Source: a virus
DNA: 64,000 bases
Strand: one strand, 5' to 3'
IMG/VR virus record: IMGVR_UViG_3300043436_000583
Span: 1 to 64,000 of that record
The notes under the pieces are model-generated. The model did no database searches, had not been told where the DNA came from, and was given only the letters and a program-made list of their open reading frames with translations. Positions 47,241 to 56,490 of the stretch are shown here, one piece after another. Each line of letters starts with the position of its first letter. Position 1 is the first letter of the stretch. A program made the translations under genes and the position numbers.

Positions 47241-47285
47241 AATAAAAATGCCAGAGGATTTGAGATATCCTCTCACCCTCTGGCA
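47241..47285 (-). terminator. Intrinsic terminator after capsid-associated genes
   Basis: Arms TGCCAGAGG and CCTCTGGCA (9 bp, perfect; 47249-47257 and 47277-47285) are followed on the minus strand by TTTTTATT. The loop contains a smaller stem, GAGA/TCTC. It separates the head-protein unit from the adhesin cluster and likely lowers expression of the latter. Confidence 0.85.
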
Positions 47286-47312
47286 TAGGTTAATATGATG
47301 CTACTTTTATTC

Positions 47313-48473
47313 TTAAGGAATCAAAGTAGTTGTTGTTGAAGTACTAGGCCATACAGTAGTTGTAGTGCTAGTAGTTGTGATACAAGCAGTATCTCCAGCC
47401 ACAGCTCCTAAACCAGCTACTAATATAGCTTCAATTGCAGATGTTTGGTTCTCAGGAACAGCAATGATTACCATGCTATCTTCCATAATATAGTCACCCC
47501 ATTGGTAAGCACTCTTATCATACTCATTGAATTTGATATAGTACAAATCATAGATCTGACCATCAGTTACCCAAGACTCAAAGTTCTCGTTGTAACCATT
47601 CATTCTGTAAAGATGCTTCAAGTAACCAGCTTGGTAACTATAGAAGTTCTTCTCTAATTGTTGAACCTCAGCAGAAGTACCAACAGCATAGTTAGAACGT
47701 TGTGTGATTACTGGAGTAGCAACTCTATTACAAGGATCGTCAACAATGAAGTCAGCAGTTGTAGCTGGACCAGAGAAGATGAAAGTTCTAAAGTAGAATC
47801 TGTCATACTCAAAAGGGAATGCAGCAACGTCACAAGGTTGTCCATAAGCAGTCAAAGGTTTACCACTGATACGTAATAATGCACTTTGATCATCACCAAT
47901 TCTTTGGAATTGATAGAACTGAGTCAAATAAATGTTGTCTGGGTTGTCACCAGGTGCACGAGATTCTAACTTTAAGATTAATTCATCAATTAAAGCAGGA
48001 ACATCAACGTCTGTACAAGGATCATCACCACATCCAAGACATGGAGCATTAACTGTTACAGAACGAGTGAAACCATTGAAATACAATGTGTTTAAGTAGC
48101 TAGAGAAACCACGTAAAGTTAATGTTACAATCTCACCAGGTTTTACTGTGAAGTCAACTACATCAGTTACTTGATTCACTGGAGTAGGACAACCTAAAGA
48201 TTTGTACCATTCAGTTACGTTTGTTTTACAAGAGTTACCACTAGGACATCCAGCAATTTTGTCTGAACGCTTAGAACCTTGTAAGTAGGTGTTAACTCTA
48301 CCTTGAGCTACATAAAAATAAGGGGCAGCAGCAATGTTACCAGCTGTGGCAACGCTATAGTCATTTAGGAATATTCCTACTTGACCTGCTGTTAAGTCTT
48401 GTGTTGATCCAGAGCTAGGTAATGTGTTTCCTACTGGTACAACAAAGAGGGTGGTTAGGGAAAAATCAGCCAT
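47313..48473 (-). CDS. Abundant capsid-associated protein candidate
   Basis: 386 residues. The N-terminus (FSLTTLFVVPVG, then TAGQVGIFLNDYSV) and the domain structure match a protein encoded a few genes after the major capsid protein in crAss-like phages, where auxiliary capsid and head-surface proteins lie. Two pairs of Cys (AGCPSGNSCK, CLGCGDDPC) may bind metal. A Thr/Ser-rich C-terminal tail (TTSTTTTVWPSTSTTTT) resembles the linkers used by the surface proteins further on. Codon choice is less AT-biased than neighbours, as in the capsid gene, which hints at high expression. It is followed by the terminator at 47.2 kb. Confidence 0.6.
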   Translation of the reverse strand: MADFSLTTLFVVPVGNTLPSSGSTQDLTAGQVGIFLNDYSVATAGNIAAAPYFYVAQGRVNTYLQGSKRSDKIAGCPSGNSCKTNVTEWYKSLGCPTPVNQVTDVVDFTVKPGEIVTLTLRGFSSYLNTLYFNGFTRSVTVNAPCLGCGDDPCTDVDVPALIDELILKLESRAPGDNPDNIYLTQFYQFQRIGDDQSALLRISGKPLTAYGQPCDVAAFPFEYDRFYFRTFIFSGPATTADFIVDDPCNRVATPVITQRSNYAVGTSAEVQQLEKNFYSYQAGYLKHLYRMNGYNENFESWVTDGQIYDLYYIKFNEYDKSAYQWGDYIMEDSMVIIAVPENQTSAIEAILVAGLGAVAGDTACITTTSTTTTVWPSTSTTTTLIP

Positions 48474-48499
48474 TTTGCTTTATATTTAATTGTTAAAAA

Positions 48500-49231
48500 T
48501 TATTCGTTTGTTTGTATTCTGTAAATTGAGCTTTGAACAGCACTTTGGTTTTCTGTATACATAGCCAAGTTTTGTACTGTAAGATCTAATAGTTCATCTT
48601 CTAGGTATAGTTCAAGTTCGCAATCCTGATCGAATGATGGTAATCCATCAAGCATGATATATCCTGCCTTATTTATATATTGAGGATATCTCATGTAAGA
48701 CATATATATATCCTTAGGTATAAACGTACCATCTGTAAATATAGAGATCTCATCAGAAGATATAAAGTTGAATGTCTCTTGATATTCAAAAGAGGGTCTA
48801 TAGTGAGTGTTGTTTAAGCAAAACTGTAAGTCACCATGCTTAGCCAAGTCTCTATTAATCCATATCTTTCTATCTGTACATCTTCCTTTGTCAGCTAATA
48901 TATAACTATCTATGTAGAACATGTACTGAGGTACAAGGAGATGAACGTTTGCAAACCATTGATTTAGTTCAGCATTCTTCAATGCTAGGGTAAGTGGTTG
49001 GTGATTGTAAGGCTGTACAAGACTTTGTAAGTCTTCATAACGCTTCTTAAACGCATCCATACCTAATCCAGAAACTGTACTAAACCCATCAACTTTTTGC
49101 TTTATCAATTTGATTTGAGCTTCATTCAATGCTAGAATTTTATCTTCTACAGGAATTTCTTGATGCTCGTTAGTGGATAGTTTATTTAGTTTCTGATCAA
49201 TCTTATATAATAAACTATCTACTGGGATCAT
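48500..49231 (-). CDS. Head-tail ring / adaptor protein candidate
   Basis: 243 residues. A helical N-terminal ~75 residues (LLYKIDQKLNKLS, KILALNEAQIKLIKQKVDG) precedes a beta-rich body (QYMFYIDSYILADKGRC, ISIFTDGTFIPKDIYMSYMRYPQYI) and a C-terminal helix (DDLLDLTVQNLAMYTENQ-like). The arrangement fits connector proteins that sit below the portal. The ATG overlaps the stop of the previous gene by four bases (ATGA), so translation is coupled. The assignment rests on position and fold style only. Confidence 0.55.
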   Translation of the reverse strand: MIPVDSLLYKIDQKLNKLSTNEHQEIPVEDKILALNEAQIKLIKQKVDGFSTVSGLGMDAFKKRYEDLQSLVQPYNHQPLTLALKNAELNQWFANVHLLVPQYMFYIDSYILADKGRCTDRKIWINRDLAKHGDLQFCLNNTHYRPSFEYQETFNFISSDEISIFTDGTFIPKDIYMSYMRYPQYINKAGYIMLDGLPSFDQDCELELYLEDELLDLTVQNLAMYTENQSAVQSSIYRIQTNE

Positions 49232-50193
49232 ATTGCAGCTATTTTTTTACCTTTCAATTTACCTTCTAAAATTAATAATTGGTCTTGGTTATCTTCATCT
49301 GCTAAGAACTTCACTAAATCATCTTCATCTTTAGCTATTTCAAACTCACCTTCATAAATCTTACCATTAGGTTTAGCTCTATATACTGAGTGAGCAACAG
49401 CTTGTTTAACCAAGTCTTTAATATGGAGTAAGTTTTCTTTCATATCTGCAAATCTGTTGAATACCTCAATTGGATTCAAACCTTGATATCTGCCATTCTT
49501 GAATTCAGTTTGTTTCAATAGGTTATCCACCTGATTGTAAACTGCTTCTTCTTTGGAATCATCTGACACTGGAAGACCAAGTAGACGAGCCACTTTCTTC
49601 TTCTTCTCAGGAGTCATACTATCAAACTTGACAATTGCTTTGTTGATAAGTTGTTTCTTCTTAAACATTACCTTGTTCTCAATATCATCATCAGCAACAT
49701 AGTACTGAACATCAGCAGGGAATTCACCTCTCTCCCAAGCTTGGTAGCTAGAAGCAATTGTTGGATGAACTCTTAACCATGAGAATGCTAATTCTTGTAA
49801 TGGTAATGTAAAGTCAAAATAGTTATCACCATCTAGTAACTTTACTGGTTGAACGTGCAAAGAATCATCAACAGAAGTTGATAAGCCATAGTTCCAGAAT
49901 TGAGAACGAGGACTTAAGTCAGCATTTAAAGCTGCTTGAAGTTTATCTCTTAACTCTGTTACTCTTTCAATCTCCATCTCCTTTTCTAAAGGATCTTGGA
50001 TTCTTTTGATGTAACTAGCGTTAGGATCTAAGCCTGTTCTATACTGACCATCTAATTCTTTGTAAGGATATTTAAAAACTCCTGTACCAGGAATTCTTGT
50101 GTATCCTCTTGCTGCAAGTCCACCTTGCATCGTTTGCAATTGCGAGTTGTTGTACTCTTTCTTAATAGTAGAGATTTTTCCTATCTTACCCAT
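49228..50193 (-). CDS. Protein downstream of capsid gene (auxiliary head protein candidate)
   Basis: 321 residues, charged and mainly helical. The first part (KISTIKKEYNNSQLQTMQGGL, GYTRIPGTGVFKYPYKE) is basic. The middle has LSPRSQFWNYGLSTSVDDSLHVQPVK and a block PEKKKKVARLLGLP. A gene of this type follows the major capsid gene in crAss-like phages, so an auxiliary or vertex role is plausible. It is preceded by a 192-bp non-coding stretch full of stem-loops, then an A-rich leader. It ends in an ATGA overlap with the next gene. Confidence 0.55.
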   Translation of the reverse strand: MGKIGKISTIKKEYNNSQLQTMQGGLAARGYTRIPGTGVFKYPYKELDGQYRTGLDPNASYIKRIQDPLEKEMEIERVTELRDKLQAALNADLSPRSQFWNYGLSTSVDDSLHVQPVKLLDGDNYFDFTLPLQELAFSWLRVHPTIASSYQAWERGEFPADVQYYVADDDIENKVMFKKKQLINKAIVKFDSMTPEKKKKVARLLGLPVSDDSKEEAVYNQVDNLLKQTEFKNGRYQGLNPIEVFNRFADMKENLLHIKDLVKQAVAHSVYRAKPNGKIYEGEFEIAKDEDDLVKFLADEDNQDQLLILEGKLKGKKIAAI

Positions 50194-50221
50194 AATGTAG
50201 TTGTTTTGTTTGGTTTATTTG

Positions 50222-50373
50222 CAGATGGTTCCCATCGAAGGGAACACTGTACAGCATTTACTTGTACATGTCCATCTGTGATTTAGAAGACTCCCCCACT
50301 GGGAGAGTGGGGGGAATGTCTTCTTAGTTTTTTGCGAAACACCATTGGTGTCAGTCTAAGGATACTATCCTTA
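50222..50373. ncRNA. Structured intergenic RNA: three-way junction plus hairpins
   Basis: Between capsid gene and next gene. (a) 50222-50278: closing stem CAGATG/CATCTG encloses two hairpins, GTTCCC/GGGAAC (loop ATCGAA) and TGTACA/TGTACA (9-nt loop), a three-way junction. (b) 50285-50324: ~16-bp hairpin AGAAGAC-TCCCCCACT / AGTGGGGGGA-AT-GTCTTCT. (c) 50339-50351: ACACC/GGTGT. (d) 50357-50373: TAAGGAT/ATCCTTA. On the plus strand (b) is followed by TAGTTTTTTG, so an independent plus-strand RNA ending there is possible. On the minus strand the whole set would lie in the capsid mRNA. No ORF fits. Role unknown. Confidence 0.6.
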
Positions 50374-50385
50374 AAGGGGCATTTA

Positions 50386-51939
50386 TTAGAATTGAGGAAT
50401 CTCTTCAATCAATACTGTACGAGATAAATCTTCGATAAATACATCACAACGATCTTTCATCCAAATCTCATATCCAGGGAATTTATTTGCAGAACTCATA
50501 CCTTGAGACTTAGCAAAGCCTAAGTGGTGACGAGTACCATCGATATAACCCCAAGTCATAGAAGGTGCACCCTTCATACGTACTTCACGAATATTATTGA
50601 TCATAGAACCATCAGACATTGGAGATACATCAAACACCATAAATACTGGAGTTGATTTCTTGTTTTGTCCAAATTCTAAATTTGTTTGAGGTAAGTCTAA
50701 TTCTTTCAAGTGAATTAATTCAACACGACCAGTCTCACGAGTTACCATTGCATCGAATGCAAAGTTGTAAGTGATATGTTGACCTTCACCTTGCATGTAT
50801 CTGTTACCAGAATCAGCCATGAAAGTAAGACCAGAATTCAAAGCATCTGTTTTTAAAGCTTGTTGGAATACATCAAAGCCAGCTTCATTAGTGTACATTT
50901 TAACACGTCTGTCTTTAACATCCACACGTCTGTAGAATAAGTCACCAAATACAGAACGAATTAAGTTCGCAGTGAACTCACCTCTGTTGTACTGCACTAA
51001 GTTACCATTGTTACGCATTCTGTGGTATACACCAGCAGATGTACGCTTTAAGTTTTGTTGAGAACCATTAGTTTTTACAGTTCCAGGACGAGCCCAGATC
51101 ATACGCTTAACTTTTAATTCTAACATAGACTTACGCATCCAGAACTCAATAAATGGTTCCCACTTAACATCATTACGAGTTAAAGGTAATTGGTTACGTC
51201 TTTGAGGAGCATATACTAAGATATCTAAAGGTTTGCCAGAAGCATCTCTCATCATCTTGTCATCAGCCCACTCAGTGATTTTGTGCTCATAACCATATGC
51301 AGAACCTAAAGATTCAAACATAGTGATTTGCTCACCTAAACGAGGAAGACCTAATAAGTCTTGGTCGAATTCACCAATCGCAGCATCAACTAACTCTAAT
51401 TCCACACCCACTTGCAAGAAGATAGGGCTTACGAAATCTACAGTTGGGTTGTCACTCACTAAAGTGAAAGTGTATAAGAAACCTACGTTCCAAGGAACTG
51501 GATCTTTTACTACGTAAAAACGAGGACCATATTGACGTGTACCTACAGAAATAATTGCGTTCTTAGAAAATTCATTAGTATCAAGAATTACTTGAAACTC
51601 TTGTCCATCAATACCAGGCTTGTTTAATTCCTGTGTAGAAGTTGGAACATCAATAAATTTTGGGAACTTGTAAGGTACTTGCACTTGCCATTTCCAAGCA
51701 TCACTATTATTATCGATATAGTAAGGAGTAGACTTGTTAATCATGTCTAAGAAGTCATTACTATAAAGAGAACTCTGAGTGTATAAGCTGATGATTTTCT
51801 TATCATAGTCAGCAGGCTCAGTTGAGTGAAAGCTCTCTAAATGGTTTGCGTCAGTCAATTTACCTACAGCACGCTTGTCCATAGAAGCTACTCTAGCATA
51901 GGTAAAACCAGTTAAACCTGGGATTGTTTGAATTGCCAT
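50386..51939 (-). CDS. Major capsid protein
   Basis: 517 residues, the usual size for the HK97-fold capsid protein of crAss-like phages. It lies directly after the scaffold gene and starts FTYARVASMDKRAVGKLTD. The middle contains long beta segments (FEPIEFWMRKSMLELKVKRM-like) and the C-terminal part (GYIDGTRHHLGFAKSQGM, YEIWMKDRCDVFIEDLSRTVLIEE) is compact. Codon choice is cleaner and less AT-biased than in neighbouring genes, consistent with the most abundant protein. The N-terminal region has no visible protease delta domain. The scaffold/capsid unit has its own promoter match at 53.3 kb, and structured RNA follows the stop. Confidence 0.85.
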   Translation of the reverse strand: MAIQTIPGLTGFTYARVASMDKRAVGKLTDANHLESFHSTEPADYDKKIISLYTQSSLYSNDFLDMINKSTPYYIDNNSDAWKWQVQVPYKFPKFIDVPTSTQELNKPGIDGQEFQVILDTNEFSKNAIISVGTRQYGPRFYVVKDPVPWNVGFLYTFTLVSDNPTVDFVSPIFLQVGVELELVDAAIGEFDQDLLGLPRLGEQITMFESLGSAYGYEHKITEWADDKMMRDASGKPLDILVYAPQRRNQLPLTRNDVKWEPFIEFWMRKSMLELKVKRMIWARPGTVKTNGSQQNLKRTSAGVYHRMRNNGNLVQYNRGEFTANLIRSVFGDLFYRRVDVKDRRVKMYTNEAGFDVFQQALKTDALNSGLTFMADSGNRYMQGEGQHITYNFAFDAMVTRETGRVELIHLKELDLPQTNLEFGQNKKSTPVFMVFDVSPMSDGSMINNIREVRMKGAPSMTWGYIDGTRHHLGFAKSQGMSSANKFPGYEIWMKDRCDVFIEDLSRTVLIEEIPQF

Positions 51940-51975
51940 TTGTTATTCTTTTTTAATTTTTGTTATATAAATTGT

Positions 51976-53256
51976 TTATTTAAACCAAGAAGTGGATTGT
52001 GTAACTGGTTTAGATTTCACTGAACTCTTCTGGGCTTGTCTGGCAACTTCACCAAATAATTCATTAGACTTTTTGGTGATACCTGTCTTTTGAATAGTTG
52101 ATAATGTAGGATCTTTCTCCATTATCTTCATTAGCAACGCAAGCTTTACTTTTGTTGCATGATTCTCAGGACGTTTCAGCTCCAGAATTGTACGATCAAA
52201 ATCAGTGAGAGTCTCACCTGAATTTGTTTTGTACTTGTCTGTTACTAGGAAATCTTGTAGTTCACCAGCTAATTTAGTGTTAATTGGTATGCCATCAAAT
52301 TCTTTAGCTTTTATTTTCTCTTGTAAAACATTGTTTACATTTTGATAATATTGCTGTTTGATAGCTTGTTGTTGTTGTAATTGGGCCTCTCTTTCTTGCT
52401 CCATTTGTTGGAGCTTTTGGCCTTCTTTCTTTATTAGGACTTTATGGTGTTTCGTAGCAACACTTTCTAGGTCACCATAATTTTTTAATCTTTCAACTTC
52501 TGTTGTAACATCTTCAGGCTCAAATCCTTGATCAGTCAAAGCTTGTCTAATGACAGCTACTTGATTGTTCTCTTGAGTTAAGTCCATATCAGAGAAAGAT
52601 TTGATTTGGTTAAATGCACCAAAGTAATCTTCAGGTTTTACACCTTTTACATATATGGCATCAAATGCTTTTTGATAATCTTCTCCAAACTGACCAATGA
52701 AATTATCTACAATTTCAATAGCTCCTTTCTTCTTCTCTGCTTGGAACTTTTCCAAGAAAGCTTCAGGAGTATCTATTGTAGCGTCTTCTTCATCTTCTTC
52801 TTTTGAAAATACACCTAGTTTGAAAAGATCTCTTGACAATGCAGTGAATTGACTTGTAGGAGTTTCTTCACCTTCTTCATTATCAGCATCTTTACTATCT
52901 TCTTGATTATCAGCGTTTTGTACAGCTTTCTTAGCTGGTGCAGCTGCTGGTTCATCATTTGTTTCTTCCTCGCTTTCTTCATCATCCTCACCATATAAGA
53001 AACTTTGAATATCCTTTGTAGGATTTTCATCTTTCTTTTCAGGTTCTGGTTCTGAAGCAGCTGGTTGTTTAGAAGTAGTTTTCTTTGTTGGAGCAGGAGC
53101 AGGTTCATTCTTAATGTCCTGAATATCATCAGGGCTAGAAGTTGCACTTTCAGGGGACAATAAGTCATTTAATAACTCTTGACTACCCATTCCCATGTCC
53201 ATAGTATCTTGAATACTAAAGTTGCCCATTTGGGGCATATCTAGATTTTCAGCCAT
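51976..53256 (-). CDS. Capsid scaffolding protein
   Basis: 426 residues. The first ~150 are acidic and low in complexity (EDDEESEEETNDEPAAAP, EDEEDATIDTPE) with Lys/Pro/Ala stretches. A helical segment rich in Gln (QKLQQMEQEREAQLQQQQAI) then forms a likely coiled coil. The last ~60 residues are basic (KSSVKSKPVTQSTSW). An acidic disordered N-terminus, coiled coil and basic C-terminus just upstream of the capsid gene is the usual pattern of a phage scaffold, whose C-terminus binds the capsid protein. No protease motif is seen. Confidence 0.75.
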   Translation of the reverse strand: MAENLDMPQMGNFSIQDTMDMGMGSQELLNDLLSPESATSSPDDIQDIKNEPAPAPTKKTTSKQPAASEPEPEKKDENPTKDIQSFLYGEDDEESEEETNDEPAAAPAKKAVQNADNQEDSKDADNEEGEETPTSQFTALSRDLFKLGVFSKEEDEEDATIDTPEAFLEKFQAEKKKGAIEIVDNFIGQFGEDYQKAFDAIYVKGVKPEDYFGAFNQIKSFSDMDLTQENNQVAVIRQALTDQGFEPEDVTTEVERLKNYGDLESVATKHHKVLIKKEGQKLQQMEQEREAQLQQQQAIKQQYYQNVNNVLQEKIKAKEFDGIPINTKLAGELQDFLVTDKYKTNSGETLTDFDRTILELKRPENHATKVKLALLMKIMEKDPTLSTIQKTGITKKSNELFGEVARQAQKSSVKSKPVTQSTSWFK

Positions 53257-53285
53257 ATGTAGTTGTATTTATTTGGTTTTCAATG

Positions 53286-53316
53286 TAAAAGTATATCAAG
53301 TTAAATTAACAGCAAA
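53286..53316 (-). promoter_or_regulatory. Bacteroidota-type promoter of scaffold/capsid genes
   Basis: Minus strand TTTG (53313-53316), 19-bp spacer, TACTTTTA (53286-53293), one mismatch from TAnnTTTG. The predicted leader to the ATG at 53256 is ~25 nt and A-rich. The gap also holds a TATAGCATTAATG motif (53353-53365) further upstream, in plus orientation. Confidence 0.6.
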
Positions 53317-53374
53317 GAGACAAGGCTCTATATAGATCATTATTCAATATAATATAGCATTAATGTTTTTTACT

Positions 53375-53905
53375 CTAATCTAATTTGTTAGTAAAATTGT
53401 CATTTATAAGTCTAAAGCTTCTGATTGGAGCCAAGTCAGTAAGGGTAACTTGTTGAACCTCAACTCCCCACTTCCTAGCTTCCACCCTAACCTTCTTTGT
53501 CAAAGTGTTGTCAAGTTCTGAATCTGTACATTCATCCATTGTCATAGACATAATGACATTTTTGATGATGCTTTGAGACATATCTGACAGAGCATCCTGG
53601 GCATCAAATACCTCAAGAAGAAATATCTTGACATCAGCTATCTTATATTTAATGACTCCTTTCACTACAATGTTCTGCTTGTCTTTAGTATATAAAGATT
53701 GGGCATCTAAACTGAGAGTTGTGACAACCACATGTTGGTCAATCACTTCATCAAATAGAGGCATCTTGAAATGTATTCCAGGTTTGAGTACTCTTTTAAA
53801 GATACCAAACCTGAGTAATACTGCTTCTTCATAGTCTCTAATAATGATAGCTGGTGTGAGTTGTAACCACCAATTGGTGATTATCTCTATCAGTTTATCA
53901 AACAT
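53375..53905 (-). CDS. SPFH / band-7 domain protein
   Basis: 176 residues. The segment AIIIRDYEEAVLLRFGIFKRVLKPGIHFKMPLFDEV (residues ~18-53, shown in part as LKPGIHFKMPLFD) is a clear SPFH/band-7 start, followed by LDAQSLYTKDKQNIVVKGVIKYKI and the conserved EARKWGVEV/TLTDLAP ending. Family members (stomatin, prohibitin, HflK/HflC) form oligomers on membranes, and HflKC controls the FtsH protease. The N-terminal 15 residues are hydrophobic and amphipathic with two Trp and could be the membrane anchor. It sits between portal and scaffold, 2 bp after the portal stop, so it is expressed with head genes. A host-membrane or protease-modulating role, or a structural use of the fold, are open options. 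Confidence 0.85.
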   Translation of the reverse strand: MFDKLIEIITNWWLQLTPAIIIRDYEEAVLLRFGIFKRVLKPGIHFKMPLFDEVIDQHVVVTTLSLDAQSLYTKDKQNIVVKGVIKYKIADVKIFLLEVFDAQDALSDMSQSIIKNVIMSMTMDECTDSELDNTLTKKVRVEARKWGVEVQQVTLTDLAPIRSFRLINDNFTNKLD

Positions 53906-53907
53906 AT

Positions 53908-56490
53908 TTATTTAGTTTTCTTAGCTCTGCCCTTGGCATTCTCCTTGGCCACAGCTAAATCATTTGCTTGGTTTTCTCTAGCTATCTTTAACTTCTCTCT
54001 TTCTATTTCTAGTTTTTGAGAAGCTAATTGATTTTTACTTTGTACATCCATCATCTTAGCCTGATAGTCTCTTTCAGCTTTTGATTGAGCTAGGGCTAGT
54101 TTATCTATTTCTAAAACATCAGGGGTACCACTTGCGTCAATATCTGATAAAGGACCTGCTTTAGATTCAGCTGCAATAAGAGCAATCTCTTTCTTGTTGA
54201 TTCTATCAAGCTCTGCTTGGTAGTTTTCATTAGCTATTTTCTCTTCAGATTGTTGTTGAGCTAATTGAATTTGAGCTTGAGCTTGTTGTTGTTGTTGCTC
54301 AAGTTCTTGTTGTTTTTGTTGTAACTGAGCATTCTGTAAAGCTTCTTGTCTATCTTTCAACTTCTTAAAGACTTGCTTCATTTGTCTCATTGAGTTAGTA
54401 CTGTAAAGCTCAATCACATCATGTAAGCTACCACCATTTTGGATGACAGCTTGAGATAATCCTCTAATCTCACTAAACATTTGTCTGTCTTCTGGTCTAT
54501 TAGTTAAGAATACTTTAAGATCTCTGAAACGTAAATCTGTACCATTTACAGAAACAAACGCAGATTCTCCTTCATTAGTAATATAAGAAATAGTAGATTG
54601 TGGTTTAGCACTTTCTATATATAAAGCTGCGTCAATAATTGCTTGATACAATTGACCTAGTACATATTCATGAGCTACAAATAAAGGTTCTGTCTGAGCG
54701 TAAGATTGTGTAATAGCTGCATTAGTACCTGTAGCTGATTCACTAGCTTGTACAGATCCAAGTCTTTGTCTTGACATACCAATTAATTCCCAGCACTCAT
54801 TCTTTATTTGTTGTGCTAGAGTATATCTTGCTTGGATTTCCTGTGTACGTGTAAGGTCAAGACTTGTAAATTGGTTGAAGCTAGATGGACTCTTTAAGTT
54901 CTCAGGACTATCATCAACAAATACTACACCTCTATTACGTGCTTCCATTTCCCAGATATCTAATGCATCTTGAGCATCACCATCTTTAGGAATAGGAATA
55001 TGTCTTATAGACATTAACTGCACCTTACCTACTTCTTTCTCTAATAACTTATAAAGTTGATTCATACAAACATTATAAATTACTTGGAAAGGTTTCATCA
55101 TATCCACTAAGCTCTTAGCTTCTGTGTTCTTAACTTCAAATGTTTGTCCAATGATTGGGCAATAAGGTAATAACTTATAAGGTTTAATATGATAGATGTC
55201 TGGACCAATCTTAATACCTTGGTACCATTGGTTAATCCATCCCCACTCTAATGAAATTTGTGTAGGAATATTATTAGACTTATAGTCTTCATCAACTAAC
55301 ATAGACTGTTCGTTGCCCATCTCATCTGTATATATAACTTTACCAATCTTCTTTTTACTAATCCAATATGCTCTTACCACCACATACTTATAACCAAATG
55401 AGCTTACATTAGATGTAAGTCCTAAGAAGTCTTTAAGACCATCATTGTTTTCTTTCATCTCAGACTCAATGATCATTCTAGTTTGTAGAACAAGAGGATC
55501 GTATGTATCATATTGAATAGAGTCATTACCTGGAACAGCATTAGGATTACCTAAGTTAGATTCACGTACATTGATTAATCCATAGTCTTGTAATGAACTA
55601 CGTAAGTGATCAATCTCATCTTTAGTTAAGTCAGGAACTGATTCAATAATCTCAGATAGTTCTAATACCTGTACAGTACCAGCAGCATATGCTCCTTGAT
55701 TTCTACCTGTAGGATCTGAAATATATTTTCTATCAGGAGTAGTTAAGAACCAAGTATTTTTAGGGTTAGCTACCTCAATGTTAAAACCAGTTTTAGAATT
55801 GTCTTCGTATACATGGAAGAACTCTCTAGAAGAAATTAAAAGATCTCTAAATGCATCTTCAGATTTCTCCTTTAATACAAACTCAGCTTTCTCAGCAGTC
55901 AATACATGGTTTGCCCATTTCTCTGCTACAGATGTATAATTGTCAAGTTCATCTTTTACTTGTTGTAATGTTTTCTCTTGTAACTCTTCATCTGTAATCT
56001 CCACTCCATCAAATGAAGCTTTTTCTAATATCTTTCTTTGTGCTTGAGAAACAACATAGTCTTGTAATAGTTGAGTTTTAAACTCTAACTCTTCAGACTT
56101 ACTATCATCATCAAATGCTTTGACACGAAATGCATCAGGTCTTTTACTGATCTCTCCCACTAATTCATTAATAGGAGTGGTCATTATAGAATAATGTTTT
56201 ACATAAGCAGGAAGTTCAAGGTCTGCTGTAAGCACATCTGTAAAGCTTCTTACTTCTGGTTCTACAAAGAAATCTTCTCTTCTTAAAATACCCTTTACAA
56301 GATCATAGTTCTTTACAAATGTATCTCTAGCTTTAACATATTCAGCATATGCCTTATTGGCAAAGTAATCCATTGAATTCTTTATCCAGCTCTCATCCAT
56401 CTTTTCCTTCTCAGTTTTAAACTGATCAGGGAAGATATTTAGATAAGCATATCTTATAGTTGCGTCTTTCGTGTATCTTATAATTGCCAT
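53908..56490 (-). CDS. Portal protein
   Basis: 860 residues, starting on a TAATG overlap with the terminase stop, the usual place of the portal gene in crAss-like phages. The body contains long helices and the pattern EARNRGVVFVDDSPENLKS and ARYTLAQQIKNECWELIGMSRQRLG, where a portal wing/stem region is expected. The C-terminal ~170 residues are a Gln/Glu-rich coiled coil (LQQKQQELEQQQQQAQAQI) ending in a Lys-rich tail, like the barrel or crown extensions of large portals. It forms the dodecameric DNA channel at one vertex and binds the terminase. Size fits crAss-like portals (~800 residues). Confidence 0.85.
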   Translation of the reverse strand: MAIIRYTKDATIRYAYLNIFPDQFKTEKEKMDESWIKNSMDYFANKAYAEYVKARDTFVKNYDLVKGILRREDFFVEPEVRSFTDVLTADLELPAYVKHYSIMTTPINELVGEISKRPDAFRVKAFDDDSKSEELEFKTQLLQDYVVSQAQRKILEKASFDGVEITDEELQEKTLQQVKDELDNYTSVAEKWANHVLTAEKAEFVLKEKSEDAFRDLLISSREFFHVYEDNSKTGFNIEVANPKNTWFLTTPDRKYISDPTGRNQGAYAAGTVQVLELSEIIESVPDLTKDEIDHLRSSLQDYGLINVRESNLGNPNAVPGNDSIQYDTYDPLVLQTRMIIESEMKENNDGLKDFLGLTSNVSSFGYKYVVVRAYWISKKKIGKVIYTDEMGNEQSMLVDEDYKSNNIPTQISLEWGWINQWYQGIKIGPDIYHIKPYKLLPYCPIIGQTFEVKNTEAKSLVDMMKPFQVIYNVCMNQLYKLLEKEVGKVQLMSIRHIPIPKDGDAQDALDIWEMEARNRGVVFVDDSPENLKSPSSFNQFTSLDLTRTQEIQARYTLAQQIKNECWELIGMSRQRLGSVQASESATGTNAAITQSYAQTEPLFVAHEYVLGQLYQAIIDAALYIESAKPQSTISYITNEGESAFVSVNGTDLRFRDLKVFLTNRPEDRQMFSEIRGLSQAVIQNGGSLHDVIELYSTNSMRQMKQVFKKLKDRQEALQNAQLQQKQQELEQQQQQAQAQIQLAQQQSEEKIANENYQAELDRINKKEIALIAAESKAGPLSDIDASGTPDVLEIDKLALAQSKAERDYQAKMMDVQSKNQLASQKLEIEREKLKIARENQANDLAVAKENAKGRAKKTK

